The position numbers and the translations under genes were made by a program. Positions 24,727 to 32,996 of a DNA stretch of 44,746 nt are shown here, one piece after another. This stretch comes from Pseudomonadota bacterium. GTDB lineage: Bacteria > Cyanobacteriota > Vampirovibrionia > Obscuribacterales > Obscuribacteraceae. The notes under the pieces are model-generated. The model was given only the letters and a program-made list of their open reading frames with translations, was not told the DNA's origin and did no database searches. The stretch spans positions 1-44,746 of the forward strand of contig JAJPJO010000439.1 of NCBI GenBank assembly GCA_021324135.1. The letters run 5' to 3'. Positions within the stretch are counted from its first letter, which is position 1. Each line of letters begins with the position of its first letter.

Positions 24727-26172
24727 ATGCGAAAAATTTGGATTACCGTTTTGCTTTCGCTGTCCTGTAGCGCTGCTTTCGCGCAGGTTTCAACGGATGG
24801 TGATGCACGAGTTGCCGGTGCACCTGCCGCGCAATCAAAAGATGCGGCGCAGGCAGTGGACGCCTCGGCAGTGAAAGATGCGCCGCAGCCTGCAGCAGTT
24901 AATGCTCACGCGACCATTGATGCGCAAAAGGACGATGCGCCGGCGAAGAATAACAGGCGCAAGCTGGCTGCAAGTGAGGCGACTCAAAATGCGAGCGACG
25001 CCAATGATTCGGCGGCAGCAGGCGAGACTGCGGTTGATACAGCCAATCAGGCAACCGATCGGGCAAGCAAAAAACATTCAAAGCATAAGAACGCAAAAGG
25101 AACGCTGACTGGGAAAGTGCAGCAGGTAGAGAAAAAGGACGACGGACTTCTCTCTGTTTTTACCCGATTGATTCCGCTGGCTGCGACAAACAAAGACCTG
25201 CGACGACTTCAACACCCGCTCAATCAGCTGGTTGAGCCATTGCAAAATTTGAGTGATCCGCTCGATTCGCTGAGCGAGCCTATACAGTCTCTGCAAGAGC
25301 CAATCTCCCGCATGGAGAAGCCGGTCGAAGATCTGGGCACGCAAGTCAAAGAGCTCAGGAAGCCGCTCGCCGACTTAAAGCAACCGATTGGTGAATTGAA
25401 GCAGCCCATTGAAACATTATCCAAGCCGGTTGGCGAACTGAAGCAGCCGATTTCGGAATTGAAGAGCTCTCTTGGAAATCTACGCGAACCGGTCAATCGC
25501 CTCGGCTCGGAAACCAGGCAGTTGACTGAGCCGCTCAACCGGGTAAGCAAAAGTCTCAATAGTTTTGAAAAACCAATCACCACGCTGCAGCGACCGCTTG
25601 AAGAGATCGCGCAACCGCTCAACAGTCTCAATGCGCCGCTTCATGAGCTGCCTCATCCAATCGTAGGGCTCTCGCACTCCGTCTCCGATCTGAAGGCAGA
25701 GGTGCGCAATCTGGAATTTGAAGTGGTCGGTCTGCGGCAGTCACTGGCTGATATCAACCGCTCGATCAGCTTTGCGGTTATCGGCGGCGCCATCTTCATC
25801 GGTATCGCCATCCTGATGCAACGCAAGATCCCATCTGTCTCCGAGCCGACCACTACGACAGTCGAGCAAGTCTACGACAGCCAATCAATCAATATGGCTC
25901 CGCCTCGGCGAGACGCCCGAGTGATGGCGGAAACATACTCTGCCGCTGCAATCGACGAGACCGGACCAAAGCTCGTGAAGACGGTTATGACGACGACGCC
26001 GTTCCACGAAGAGCATGGAAAACATCATGCTCATGAAGAGGGCAAGCCTCAAAAGGAATCTGTTAAAGCGCAGAAAGAAACCGTCAAGATGCAGCAAAAA
26101 GAAACTGCTAAGATGCAGCCGAAAGAGACGGTCAAGATGCAGCCGAAAGAGACCGCCGGCAGGGACGTTTAG
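24727..26172 (+). CDS. Exported, membrane-anchored protein with 26 proline-marked heptad repeats
   Basis: A 481-residue protein from ATG 24727 (a TTG five codons earlier is also open). Its parts are: a signal peptide (MRKIWITVLLSLSCSAAFA); an Ala/Asp/Lys-rich disordered region to about 130; 26 consecutive seven-residue units at residues 164-345 with no insertion; a transmembrane helix at about 346-365 (SFAVIGGAIFIGIAILM); and a cytoplasmic tail ending in KMQPKET-type repeats. The heptad pattern is P-(L/I/V)-x-x-(L)-x-x, with Pro at the first place in 18 of 26 units (for example PIGELKQPIETLSKPVGELK). Hydrophobic a/d positions resemble a coiled coil, but a proline each turn is unusual. The family is not recognised. 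Its end overlaps the convergent reductase gene by 4 bases. Confidence 0.85.
   Translation: MRKIWITVLLSLSCSAAFAQVSTDGDARVAGAPAAQSKDAAQAVDASAVKDAPQPAAVNAHATIDAQKDDAPAKNNRRKLAASEATQNASDANDSAAAGETAVDTANQATDRASKKHSKHKNAKGTLTGKVQQVEKKDDGLLSVFTRLIPLAATNKDLRRLQHPLNQLVEPLQNLSDPLDSLSEPIQSLQEPISRMEKPVEDLGTQVKELRKPLADLKQPIGELKQPIETLSKPVGELKQPISELKSSLGNLREPVNRLGSETRQLTEPLNRVSKSLNSFEKPITTLQRPLEEIAQPLNSLNAPLHELPHPIVGLSHSVSDLKAEVRNLEFEVVGLRQSLADINRSISFAVIGGAIFIGIAILMQRKIPSVSEPTTTTVEQVYDSQSINMAPPRRDARVMAETYSAAAIDETGPKLVKTVMTTTPFHEEHGKHHAHEEGKPQKESVKAQKETVKMQQKETAKMQPKETVKMQPKETAGRDV
25216..25761 (+). repeat. 26 x 21-bp degenerate heptad-coding repeat
   Basis: The stretch is exactly 546 bases, that is 26 units of 21. 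Units are alike at the protein level (P-hydrophobic-x-x-Leu-x-x) but clearly diverged at the DNA level, so selection on the protein pattern rather than recent slippage maintains it. Eight units lack the leading Pro; they have Gln, Ser or Glu in its place, and four of these are the last units before the membrane helix. Confidence 0.85.
26050..26160 (+). repeat. Short tandem repeats in the C-terminal tail
   Basis: The tail encodes four to five copies of a 7-8 residue unit of the QKETVKM/QPKETVKM type. The last two copies are nearly identical at the DNA level (AAGATGCAGCCGAAAGAGAC begins at 26110 and again 24 bases later), pointing to recent duplication. Confidence 0.8.
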
Positions 26173-27119
26173 CCGGCCCGGCACTTGTTTGATTGCGCCG
26201 CCGCCCCCATTTCATATGGCGATAAAATGGCTGACAATGTTCTATTTACGGGCGTATCGACAGAGAGACTTTCACCGAGGCGGACGACTGCGCTGCTCAA
26301 CCACGGCAACTCCAGTCTGTTTCCATGAACAAGATCGTGCTGCATTGATGCGGTAACATCCGGAGCCAGACCATCGAGATATTGCATATGTCTTTCGGCA
26401 AGATCGGCATCAAGGGCGATGCCTTTGCGTCGCCCCACGGCAAGCGCCTCTTCGATCACGTCCTGTAATGCTCGGCGGGTGCGGGCATTGGATCGGACCG
26501 GTCCAATCGTTTGCCTGGTGGCGGCGCACAACGCACTCATGCCGACGAGCAGCGTGAATTTTTCCCAGATCGATTTCTCGATGTCGTCGGAGATGATCGC
26601 CTCTATTTCAGCTGCCCGGCAGGCCTCTTGAAACTGCAAGATGCGCTTGGTGCGTTGGTTGCTATACTCTCCATAGACGATGCGTTGCACCGTGCCTCGT
26701 TGTTGTATGACACCAGGGGCGGTGATGGTGGCACCGATGTAACTGACACCACCGACGATGTGATGCTCGCCCAGTATTTCTTTCAATGTATCGTCGCGCT
26801 CGATTCCATTTTGCAGTGATATCACCACTGTTTCTTCATGAAGCATGGGCTTGATCGATCGAGCCGCCGTTTCGGTGTCCCACAGTTTGACGCAGAAAAG
26901 AACGTAGTCGACAGGCTCGACATCGGCGGGGTTGGCAGTGGCAGAGATCGGCAGCACCTTCACATCGCCGCGCTGGTCGCTCAATACTTGCAGACCATGC
27001 TCTTTCATGGCTTCCAGATGAGCGCCGCGCGCTATAAATGTCACTTCGTTGCCGGCTCGCCAGAGGCGCGCACCAAATACGCCACCAACTCCGCCCGAGC
27101 CCATGATCGCGATTCGCAA
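26169..27119 (-). CDS. 2-dehydropantoate 2-reductase-like protein (ApbA/PanE family)
   Basis: A 316-residue NADPH-dependent ketoacid reductase. The dinucleotide fold opens with IAIMGSGGVGGVFGARLWRAG. FCVKLWDT carries the family Lys-containing strand, VISLQNGIERDD holds the conserved Asn, and the C-terminal domain has SIWEKFTLLVGMSALCAATR with the catalytic Lys, then NRLELPWLSSAVVRLG. The family reduces 2-dehydropantoate to pantoate in coenzyme A synthesis, but many paralogues have other substrates and no pan gene is adjacent, so I withhold the symbol. The start is TTG 27119 with GAGG 8 bases before it. Confidence 0.9.
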   Translation of the reverse strand: MRIAIMGSGGVGGVFGARLWRAGNEVTFIARGAHLEAMKEHGLQVLSDQRGDVKVLPISATANPADVEPVDYVLFCVKLWDTETAARSIKPMLHEETVVISLQNGIERDDTLKEILGEHHIVGGVSYIGATITAPGVIQQRGTVQRIVYGEYSNQRTKRILQFQEACRAAEIEAIISDDIEKSIWEKFTLLVGMSALCAATRQTIGPVRSNARTRRALQDVIEEALAVGRRKGIALDADLAERHMQYLDGLAPDVTASMQHDLVHGNRLELPWLSSAVVRLGESLSVDTPVNRTLSAILSPYEMGAAAQSNKCRAG

Positions 27120-27252
27120 TTTAAAACCTCGAGATTACTGCCGAAAATCAACCGCTAAGCCTACCATACTTTCTCTTCCGGCTTTCCGGCTGCGCAAGTT
27201 TTGTAAAAACCAATTCTGTGCTGAAATTTAGGAAGCGGATGGGGGACCGGAT

Positions 27253-27283
27253 TTGCCTTTTATGGCGCGTTTTTCTGTACAAT
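27253..27283 (+). promoter_or_regulatory. Possible promoter of the DUF4239 operon
   Basis: TACAAT at 27278-27283 is a good -10; TTGCCT at 27253-27258 is a mediocre -35 at a 19-base spacing. A start near 27290 would leave an 18-base leader that includes the ribosome binding site GGGGGAG just before ATG 27308. Confidence 0.35.
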
Positions 27284-27307
27284 CTGCAAAGTCTGGGGGA
27301 GTTTGTC

Positions 27308-28093
27308 ATGTACATTGCTGCGTTCATCAGTAACAACTTCGTTGTTATCACTCTGGTATGCATCGCCCTTTCGATTGCATTGATGTTTTTGATTCGCAAG
27401 GGATTCGGACTGCAGAGCTTGCGCTATCACCATGAAGTGTCTGATCCTCTGCTTGCTTGCGTCGGCACTTTGTTTGCTGTTCTGCTCGGGTTCATGGTTG
27501 CCAACGCGATGAACCGTTACGACCAGGCGAGACTAAACATCGAGCAAGAAGCCGGCGCGCTCGGCGATATATTTCGTCTTGCCGGCGGACTGAAAGATGG
27601 CGAGAAAATTGAGCGCGACTGTTTGGCATACGCTGATGTGGTGATGAATGAGGGCTGGGCTGATCTTGAAAAACGGAAGATGAACGAGCACGCCTGGAAT
27701 GCTTACGGTCAGATCTGGCAGGACGTGCTTAACTACAATCCAGGCACGCAGCGCGAATCGAACATTCATCAGTCCATGCTCGAGGGCTGCACGCATCTGG
27801 GAGATGCCCGCCGGATCAGAGCAACGCAACTGAACTATCAGTTGCCTCCAATTCTTTGGGCGGTGGTTATTTTAGGCGCGATCGCTACGGCGATCCTGGC
27901 ACATTTCTTCGGCATCCATCATACATTTTGGCAGATTGCCACCAATACGCTGGTGACCATTGTTTTGTGCTTGAATGTTTTCTTGCTCGCTTCATTTGAT
28001 GATCCATTCTCCGGCATTATTCGTTTGCAGCCGATACCGTTTCAGGTGGCGCGCGATTCATTCCAGAAAGTGCTGGACAAGCGCATGAAGTGA
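27308..28093 (+). CDS. DUF4239-type membrane protein, copy 1
   Basis: A 261-residue protein from ATG 27308 with GGGGGAG upstream. There are two N-terminal helices at about 8-26 and 46-66 (LACVGTLFAVLLGFMVANAM), a conserved cytoplasmic-type middle (NRYDQARLNIEQEAGALGDI) and two C-terminal helices at about 178-232. This is the layout of DUF4239/bestrophin-like bacterial proteins, whose activity is not established. About 65 percent identical by eye to the next gene, with identical blocks such as IRKGFGLQSLRYHHEVSDPL and MNEHAWNAYGQ. The downstream copy starts 10 bases later. Family assignment is from pattern recognition and should be treated as likely. Confidence 0.85.
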   Translation: MYIAAFISNNFVVITLVCIALSIALMFLIRKGFGLQSLRYHHEVSDPLLACVGTLFAVLLGFMVANAMNRYDQARLNIEQEAGALGDIFRLAGGLKDGEKIERDCLAYADVVMNEGWADLEKRKMNEHAWNAYGQIWQDVLNYNPGTQRESNIHQSMLEGCTHLGDARRIRATQLNYQLPPILWAVVILGAIATAILAHFFGIHHTFWQIATNTLVTIVLCLNVFLLASFDDPFSGIIRLQPIPFQVARDSFQKVLDKRMK

Positions 28094-28103
28094 GGAGGTT
28101 TGC

Positions 28104-28898
28104 GTGGCTGAGTTTGTTACCGCCAATATCTTTTTCATCACACTCGGTGCCATCGCTTTCTCCACCGGGCTGATGTTTCTGATTCGCAAAGGCTTTGGCC
28201 TGCAAAGCCTGCGCTATCATCATGAAGTTTCCGATCCGCTCCTTACTTGTGTAGGCACGCTTTTTGCCGTGCTGCTCGGTTTCCTGGTAGCCAATGCCAT
28301 GACGCGCTACGATCAAGCTCGCGTAAACATCGAACAAGAGGCCGGTGCGGTTGGCGACATCTTTCGGCTCTCTACCGGACTTCCAAAAGAGCAGAGGGAC
28401 AAAATCGAGACAGATTGCCTCAACTACTGCAATGTAGTGATTCAGGAAGGCTGGAAGGAATTGGCAAAACATGAGATGAACGAACATGCCTGGAATGCAT
28501 ACGGTCAACTGTGGCAAGACGCATTGAGTTTTGAACCGGCAGGCAACAGACTTTCCAATATCCACCAGGCTATGCTTGGCGCCTGCACTCGCCTTGGTGA
28601 GGCGCGTCGCATCAGAGCTACGCAGCTTAAGTATCACCTGCCCGGCATTCTCTGGGTGGTAGTCATACTTGGTGCGGTCGCGACGGGAATGCTGGCGCTC
28701 TTCTTCGGCATGCAGAATGCAGGCTGGCAGGTAATAACTAATTCTCTCGTCACTCTTATTTTGTGTTTGAATCTTTTCTTGTTGGCATCTTATGACGATC
28801 CGTTTTCTGGATATATCGCTCTGCAGCCCGTCTCGTTCGAAGTAACGCGCGACTCAATCATCAAAGTGCGCGCACATCGATACGTTGGTTTACGATGA
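28104..28898 (+). CDS. DUF4239-type membrane protein, copy 2
   Basis: A 264-residue paralogue of the preceding gene, starting at GTG 28104 with a strong GAGGAGG at 28092-28098. It keeps the same four hydrophobic segments and the RYDQARVNIEQEAGAVGDIF block. It differs mainly in the first 15 residues, in the 95-115 loop (LPKEQRDKIETDCLNY) and at the C-terminus (KVRAHRYVGLR). A tandem duplication is clear. If these proteins assemble as bestrophin-like oligomers, the pair could form mixed complexes; this is inference. Its stop overlaps an ATG (ATGA) of the amidohydrolase frame, so the three genes are probably one operon. Confidence 0.85.
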   Translation: MAEFVTANIFFITLGAIAFSTGLMFLIRKGFGLQSLRYHHEVSDPLLTCVGTLFAVLLGFLVANAMTRYDQARVNIEQEAGAVGDIFRLSTGLPKEQRDKIETDCLNYCNVVIQEGWKELAKHEMNEHAWNAYGQLWQDALSFEPAGNRLSNIHQAMLGACTRLGEARRIRATQLKYHLPGILWVVVILGAVATGMLALFFGMQNAGWQVITNSLVTLILCLNLFLLASYDDPFSGYIALQPVSFEVTRDSIIKVRAHRYVGLR

Positions 28899-28912
28899 GT
28901 GGAAGGTTTCAA

Positions 28913-30334
28913 ATGAACGATATGACATTCAAGATCAGAGCAACAAAGACGAAGAGGCGCTTCGCCGGCTTTCTTCAATTCGTCTTTCTTTTCTGTGCCG
29001 TTGCCGCCCTTTCGCTGCCTGCAACAGCGCAGCCGGCAGTGCGCCAGGCGCGTGCCGGTTCGGCACGCGCGTCTCAGTCGCTCGTGCTCTCGGCCGATGT
29101 GGTGGCGGATGAAGGCACCAGCCATGGTTGGATTGTAATTGAGGGCGATCGCATCAAAGATGTGTTAAGAGATGCACGGCTGATCCCGCTGGATGCTCGA
29201 GTAATCGATCTCGACGGCTATGCCTATCCCGGTTTTATCGATACGCATAATCACGTTCATTGGAACGTCATTCCGAAATGGAGTGCCGGGCGTTTGTTCA
29301 ACAACCGCTATGAATGGCAGCTCGATCCCGTTTATCTCTACATGGTCTCGAACGTCTATGGCGATCGGGTTCTCGGCCGCGATGTCGAGGATGAAGCTAT
29401 AAAATATGGTGAGATTCGTGCCATTATGGGCGGTGCGACGCTCATCCAATCGCGCTATGCAAAAATTCAACCCGAGATTCTTATACGCAATCTGGACAAA
29501 CGCTACAAAGCCGACAGCTATACGCCTGATATTAGAAAGTTGGATGACGCGGCAGCCAAAGCCTATCTCAGCGCCTTCGATTCCGGAGAGTTGAAACGCC
29601 TGTTCTTTCACATCGGCGAGGGCAAGAGCAGCGACCCAACCGCACGCGCCGAATTCGAGATTTTGCGCGCGAAGGGACTTGTCCGCCCCGGCGTTGTTCT
29701 TATACATGGCGTCGCTCTCTGCGATAAGGAACTGCAGGACGTGAAGGACCACGACATGTATATCGTCTGGTCGCCGCGCTGCAACCTGGCTCTTTACGGA
29801 GAAACTTTGAACATCGAGAAGGTTCTCGACAAAAAAATCGACGTTGCCCTGGCGCCGGACTGGGCTATCACAGGCTCGAGCAATTTGCTGGACGAACTCC
29901 GTTTTGCTAATGCTTATGTGACCTCGCAGCGGCTCACAGAAAAGATCTCCGCCAAAACTCTTTACGATATGGTGACCAAGAATGCAGCTAAAGTGGCGGG
30001 CGTAGAAGATCGACTCGGTCAGATCAGGAAAGATTTTCTCGCCGATATCGTCTTCACTCGTAAGCTGGACCCGGATCCTTATAAGAGCCTGCTGAAGACA
30101 TACAGCGCCGATGTCGACCTGGTTCTTGTCGGGGGCAAGCCCGTTTATGGCGCTTATTCTCTGATGGGCAAGCTCAATCCCGATTGCAATCGAGTGGTTG
30201 TAAACGGAAGAGAAATCGGCGTAGTCACCACCGGCAATGGCACCGGTGATAGGAAAGAGAAGCAGGAGTTTGCCGAGATCGAAGATAATTTGCGCCAGGC
30301 CTTGCCGGCAATCGCTCCTTTGCATGAGGAGTGA
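28913..30334 (+). CDS. Exported metal-dependent amidohydrolase
   Basis: A 473-residue protein from ATG 28913, chosen for GGAAGG 6 bases upstream; an ATG at 28895 overlapping the previous stop is the alternative. The signal peptide ends about residue 40 (FCAVAALSLPATAQP). A beta-sandwich edge (GWIVIEGDRIKDV) precedes the TIM barrel. Metal motifs are the first HxH in DTHNHVHWN, a His in FHIGEGKSS, a His in LIHGVALCD, and Asp in ALAPDWAITGSSNLLDELRF. The C-terminal part returns to the sandwich (VDLVLVGGKPVYG). This is the layout of cytosine deaminase/chlorohydrolase-like amidohydrolases. The substrate is unknown; an exported form in this family is less common. It is linked to the DUF4239 pair by position. 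Confidence 0.9.
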   Translation: MNDMTFKIRATKTKRRFAGFLQFVFLFCAVAALSLPATAQPAVRQARAGSARASQSLVLSADVVADEGTSHGWIVIEGDRIKDVLRDARLIPLDARVIDLDGYAYPGFIDTHNHVHWNVIPKWSAGRLFNNRYEWQLDPVYLYMVSNVYGDRVLGRDVEDEAIKYGEIRAIMGGATLIQSRYAKIQPEILIRNLDKRYKADSYTPDIRKLDDAAAKAYLSAFDSGELKRLFFHIGEGKSSDPTARAEFEILRAKGLVRPGVVLIHGVALCDKELQDVKDHDMYIVWSPRCNLALYGETLNIEKVLDKKIDVALAPDWAITGSSNLLDELRFANAYVTSQRLTEKISAKTLYDMVTKNAAKVAGVEDRLGQIRKDFLADIVFTRKLDPDPYKSLLKTYSADVDLVLVGGKPVYGAYSLMGKLNPDCNRVVVNGREIGVVTTGNGTGDRKEKQEFAEIEDNLRQALPAIAPLHEE

Positions 30335-30352
30335 GGCGACCGTTCGAGCCGC

Positions 30353-30742
30353 TTACGCCTGATCGGATCCATTCTTTTGCAGCCATTTATCCAACATTCT
30401 CTTGATGTCGTTGATCAGTGCCGGCTTCTGCAGGAAATCATCCATGCCGGCCAGCATACAGCCTTCCTTGTCGGAATGAGCCGTGAGCGCCACGATTGGC
30501 ACCCGAGGGCGATGACTACGCAGTTCGATTTCGCGGATCAGAAGGGTGGCATGATTCCCGTCTATTCCGGGCAATCCGACATCCATGAAGATCATATCCA
30601 TGCTCGCGACCGAAACTCTCTCAACCGCCTCTTCACCGCTGCTGACGACGATACTCTGGCAACCGAGCATTTTAATTTGACGGCTAATCAAGTCGCGCAG
30701 GACTGGATCGTCTTCAACTAGCATTATCACCGGCATTTTCAC
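30353..30742 (-). CDS. Single-domain response regulator (receiver)
   Basis: A 129-residue receiver domain with no output domain. The acidic pair is in [11 protein letters not shown], the phosphoacceptor is Asp54 in FMDVGLPG, the switch Thr lies in IVALTAHSD and the conserved Lys in FLQKPA. It overlaps the upstream histidine kinase gene by 4 bases, so the kinase is almost certainly its phosphodonor. A lone receiver usually works by protein contact, as a CheY- or Spo0F-like step in a phosphorelay, rather than by DNA binding. The final target is not in this window. Confidence 0.95.
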   Translation of the reverse strand: MKMPVIMLVEDDPVLRDLISRQIKMLGCQSIVVSSGEEAVERVSVASMDMIFMDVGLPGIDGNHATLLIREIELRSHRPRVPIVALTAHSDKEGCMLAGMDDFLQKPALINDIKRMLDKWLQKNGSDQA

Positions 30743-31929
30743 GTTTGGCAGTTAGTTTCCCGAAACGGAATCTCAAACCAGAAAGTAGCCCCGTGCCCGA
30801 CGTTACTTTCAACGCCGATATCTCCACCCATGAGCTCTACGATGCTTCTCGAGATGCTCAATCCCAGACCGGACCCTCCGTAGAGCCGGCTTGTAGAGCT
30901 ATGTAGCTGCTCGAATGGTTGGAATAACTTTTGCTGATCCGCCGGCGATATTCCAATACCGGTATCGGAAACGATGAATCGCAACACTGTCAAATCATCA
31001 CGGCGTTGCCTTACCGTGCAGCCGATGTTGATGGTACCGGATGCGGTGAACTTCACAGCATTAAATGAGAGGTTCAGAAGAATCTGCCGCAGACGGAGCT
31101 CATCTCCGCAAATGAGCTCAGGAACATCAGCAGCACATACTCCGGATACAACGAGTTTCTTCTTTTCGGCTTCCGGCCTGATCAGTTGACGGACATCACC
31201 AAGCAGGGCGCGAATCGGAAATCTCCTGTACTCGAGACTGAGTTTGCCTGACTCCATCCTGGCCGAGTCAAGCAGGTCATTGAGTAGTTGCAAGAGTCTT
31301 TTGGATGACTCAAATATACTGCTAACTATCTGGTTGTTGTTCGCACCCAGATCCTCAAAGGTCAGAAGCTCGGTCATCCCTATGATTCCAGCCATCGGAG
31401 TGCGCACCTCATGACTGATGGTGGAGAGAAAACGACTCTTGATCTCGAGGGCGCTTTGCAATTGCGTAACCGTTTCCGCCAGCACCCGAGCGTCGGCTTC
31501 GCGCTGCTGCTCGGCTTTGCGTCTCTCGGATAAATCCCGCGTCACTTTGGCGAAGCCAATCAGCTTGCCTTCATTGTAAATTGGCGTGATCAGAACGTTC
31601 GACCAAAAGATAGTGCCGTCTTTTCGTACTCGAAAACCTTCCTCCTCGTAGCGACCGAACTTTTTGGCCAGCTCCAGCTCGTTTGCCGGATGGTTTATTG
31701 CTTTAGCATCCTCGGTATAAAACTGCGAGAAATGTTTGCCGATGATCTCCGAGGACGAGTAGCCATTAAGCCGCTCGGCGCCCTCGTTCCACGTCATCAC
31801 ATAGCCCTGGGGGTCGAGCATGAAGATGGCATAGTCCTTCACGCCGCTAACCAGGAGCTTGAATATTATTTCTCTTTGATAGTCCTCTTTTGATAAATCA
31901 TCAAACGATTGCGACTGCTGAATGGACAA
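30739..31929 (-). CDS. PAS-domain sensor histidine kinase, soluble
   Basis: A 396-residue kinase starting at TTG 31929. A PAS domain with PAC tail covers about 20-140 ([49 protein letters not shown]). A dimerisation helix follows with His173 in [15 protein letters not shown], then the catalytic ATPase domain with an N-box ([16 protein letters not shown]), G1 (VSDTGIGIS) and G2 ([11 protein letters not shown]). There is no transmembrane segment, so it senses a cytoplasmic cue, and the PAS type suits small ligands, light or redox. The stop overlaps the receiver gene by 4 bases, forming a split two-component pair. Confidence 0.95.
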   Translation of the reverse strand: MSIQQSQSFDDLSKEDYQREIIFKLLVSGVKDYAIFMLDPQGYVMTWNEGAERLNGYSSSEIIGKHFSQFYTEDAKAINHPANELELAKKFGRYEEEGFRVRKDGTIFWSNVLITPIYNEGKLIGFAKVTRDLSERRKAEQQREADARVLAETVTQLQSALEIKSRFLSTISHEVRTPMAGIIGMTELLTFEDLGANNNQIVSSIFESSKRLLQLLNDLLDSARMESGKLSLEYRRFPIRALLGDVRQLIRPEAEKKKLVVSGVCAADVPELICGDELRLRQILLNLSFNAVKFTASGTINIGCTVRQRRDDLTVLRFIVSDTGIGISPADQQKLFQPFEQLHSSTSRLYGGSGLGLSISRSIVELMGGDIGVESNVGHGATFWFEIPFRETNCQT

Positions 31930-32031
31930 GGCTCCGTCTCCGCCTGGGGGAATTGAGGTCTCCTTTGCGGTCTCATGGTCAGTTACCCTCAGGCAACTAA
32001 ATTGATATACAGCCTATCCAATCGACGCAAA

Positions 32032-32046
32032 AATAGCTAGGCTATT
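32032..32046 (-). terminator. Possible weak terminator of the Cys-rich protein gene
   Basis: On the minus strand AATAGC-CTA-GCTATT forms a 6-bp stem that includes the stop codon region, followed by three more T. The stem is AT-rich and short, so termination would be weak. Confidence 0.3.
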
Positions 32047-32443
32047 CGCCGTTTTTTACTTTAGACAGGTTACCGGCCGATTTTCTGCATTCATTTGCGC
32101 ACTTTGCCATTTGCGCGTCGTTGGGAAACTTGTCGCAAGACTTTGCGCACTCCTGGCATGCCTTGACGCAGAGGGCGGCAGAACTGCTCGACAACTTCGA
32201 GCCGCGCACGAGAAAATCCTCAGTCATCTTGCAGGCATTCAAACAGTCTTTCAGCGAATTGGTCAGGCTATCCTCGCCATACTTGCCGCGCTTCTTGTTG
32301 CAATAATCCACTGTCTGCTGGCAAATCTCAGCACAAGATTTGCAGTTCCCTTTGGCAATCTCCGGTGTTGTTTGCGCCAGCGACAATTGTGCATGAACGC
32401 AAAGGCACAGCGCCAATCCCAGGCATAAAAAAAGCTGCTTCAT
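32042..32443 (-). CDS. Exported Cys-rich four-helix protein, copper-storage (Csp/DUF326) type
   Basis: A 133-residue protein with a Sec signal peptide (LFLCLGLALCLCVHAQLSLA) and a strong GAGGAGG ribosome binding site. The mature part has 12 Cys arranged in helical spacing: CKSCAEIC, DYC, DCLNAC, LCVKACQECAKSC and KCANEC. CxxC and CxxxC pairs on four helices are the hallmark of Csp copper storage proteins, where the thiols line the bundle core and bind many Cu(I) ions. The Asn/Ser-rich final segment is short. The signal indicates a periplasmic form. No copper exporter or copper regulator is next to it. Copper binding is inferred from the Cys pattern only. Confidence 0.85.
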   Translation of the reverse strand: MKQLFLCLGLALCLCVHAQLSLAQTTPEIAKGNCKSCAEICQQTVDYCNKKRGKYGEDSLTNSLKDCLNACKMTEDFLVRGSKLSSSSAALCVKACQECAKSCDKFPNDAQMAKCANECRKSAGNLSKVKNGE

Positions 32444-32503
32444 GCCATATCCTCCTCTTTAGTGAAAAGAGGTCGGCGCCTGTCTTCAGTCGCGATGAAC
32501 GCA

Positions 32504-32686
32504 TTAGTCGAAATAACGATCTTCATACTCCTCTTGCTCAGTAGACACCGCTACGACGGATTCATCATCGTAGCGTCCGCAAAGTGGACATGATGGACGT
32601 CGCTCGTCGGGAGAACAATAGAACTGCTCGTCGCAACGCAGGCACAAATAATACTGGCATTCGATCAAGTTTCGGTTCTTCTTCAT
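32504..32686 (-). CDS. Small zinc-ribbon protein
   Basis: A 60-residue protein from ATG 32686, the codon that leaves about 10 bases after GGAG; a GTG three codons earlier is too close to that site. Cys pairs CLRC and CPLC, about 16 residues apart, form a rubredoxin-like zinc ribbon (YLCLRCDEQFYC and RRPSCPLCGRYD). The tail is acidic (STEQEEYEDRYFD). It lies 60 bases upstream of the Cys-rich gene on the same strand, so the two may be co-transcribed. Metal binding is likely; the role is unknown. Confidence 0.7.
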   Translation of the reverse strand: MKKNRNLIECQYYLCLRCDEQFYCSPDERRPSCPLCGRYDDESVVAVSTEQEEYEDRYFD

Positions 32687-32850
32687 GTTCGACACTCCAG
32701 CAGGCGGCTTAAGACCTCAAACGGCTGTGATCAGGGTCCGTATAGCATTACCTGGGGGAAATAATGACGCTTCAATTTAGCAGAGCATTAGGAACTTGAA
32801 CGCCTTTTGCGGGTCAATACCAGGGATTGGCTTGATTCTGAGGACATGCG

Positions 32851-32973
32851 ATGTTTATTGTAAGAAAAGTAGTTTTAACCGTAGCTTCAGCCGTAATTTT
32901 GGCTGCAGCCAATGAGATGATCAGATGGCTGGAGGATCGGCTGGAAAGCACCCACAAGAGAAAAGGCAAATAG
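32851..32973 (+). CDS. 40-residue single-pass membrane peptide
   Basis: An ATG at 32851 is preceded by GAGGA at 32840-32844, six bases away, and opens a 40-codon frame ending in TAG. The product has one hydrophobic helix (VVLTVASAVILAAANEMI) after a short basic start (MFIVRK) and an amphipathic basic end (WLEDRLESTHKRKGK). The first ATG at 32846 leads to a stop after a few codons and cannot be the start. The clean ribosome binding site and helix-plus-charge layout support a real small protein. The rest of the gap 32696-32850 shows nothing else. Function unknown. Confidence 0.55.
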   Translation: MFIVRKVVLTVASAVILAAANEMIRWLEDRLESTHKRKGK

Positions 32974-32996
32974 GATCCTGAAAGCAAACGGAAAGA

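Noticed and set aside
29165..30325. A 386-codon minus-strand frame opposite the amidohydrolase.
   Set aside because: The plus-strand product has signal peptide and metal-binding motifs; the antisense frame has no recognisable features.
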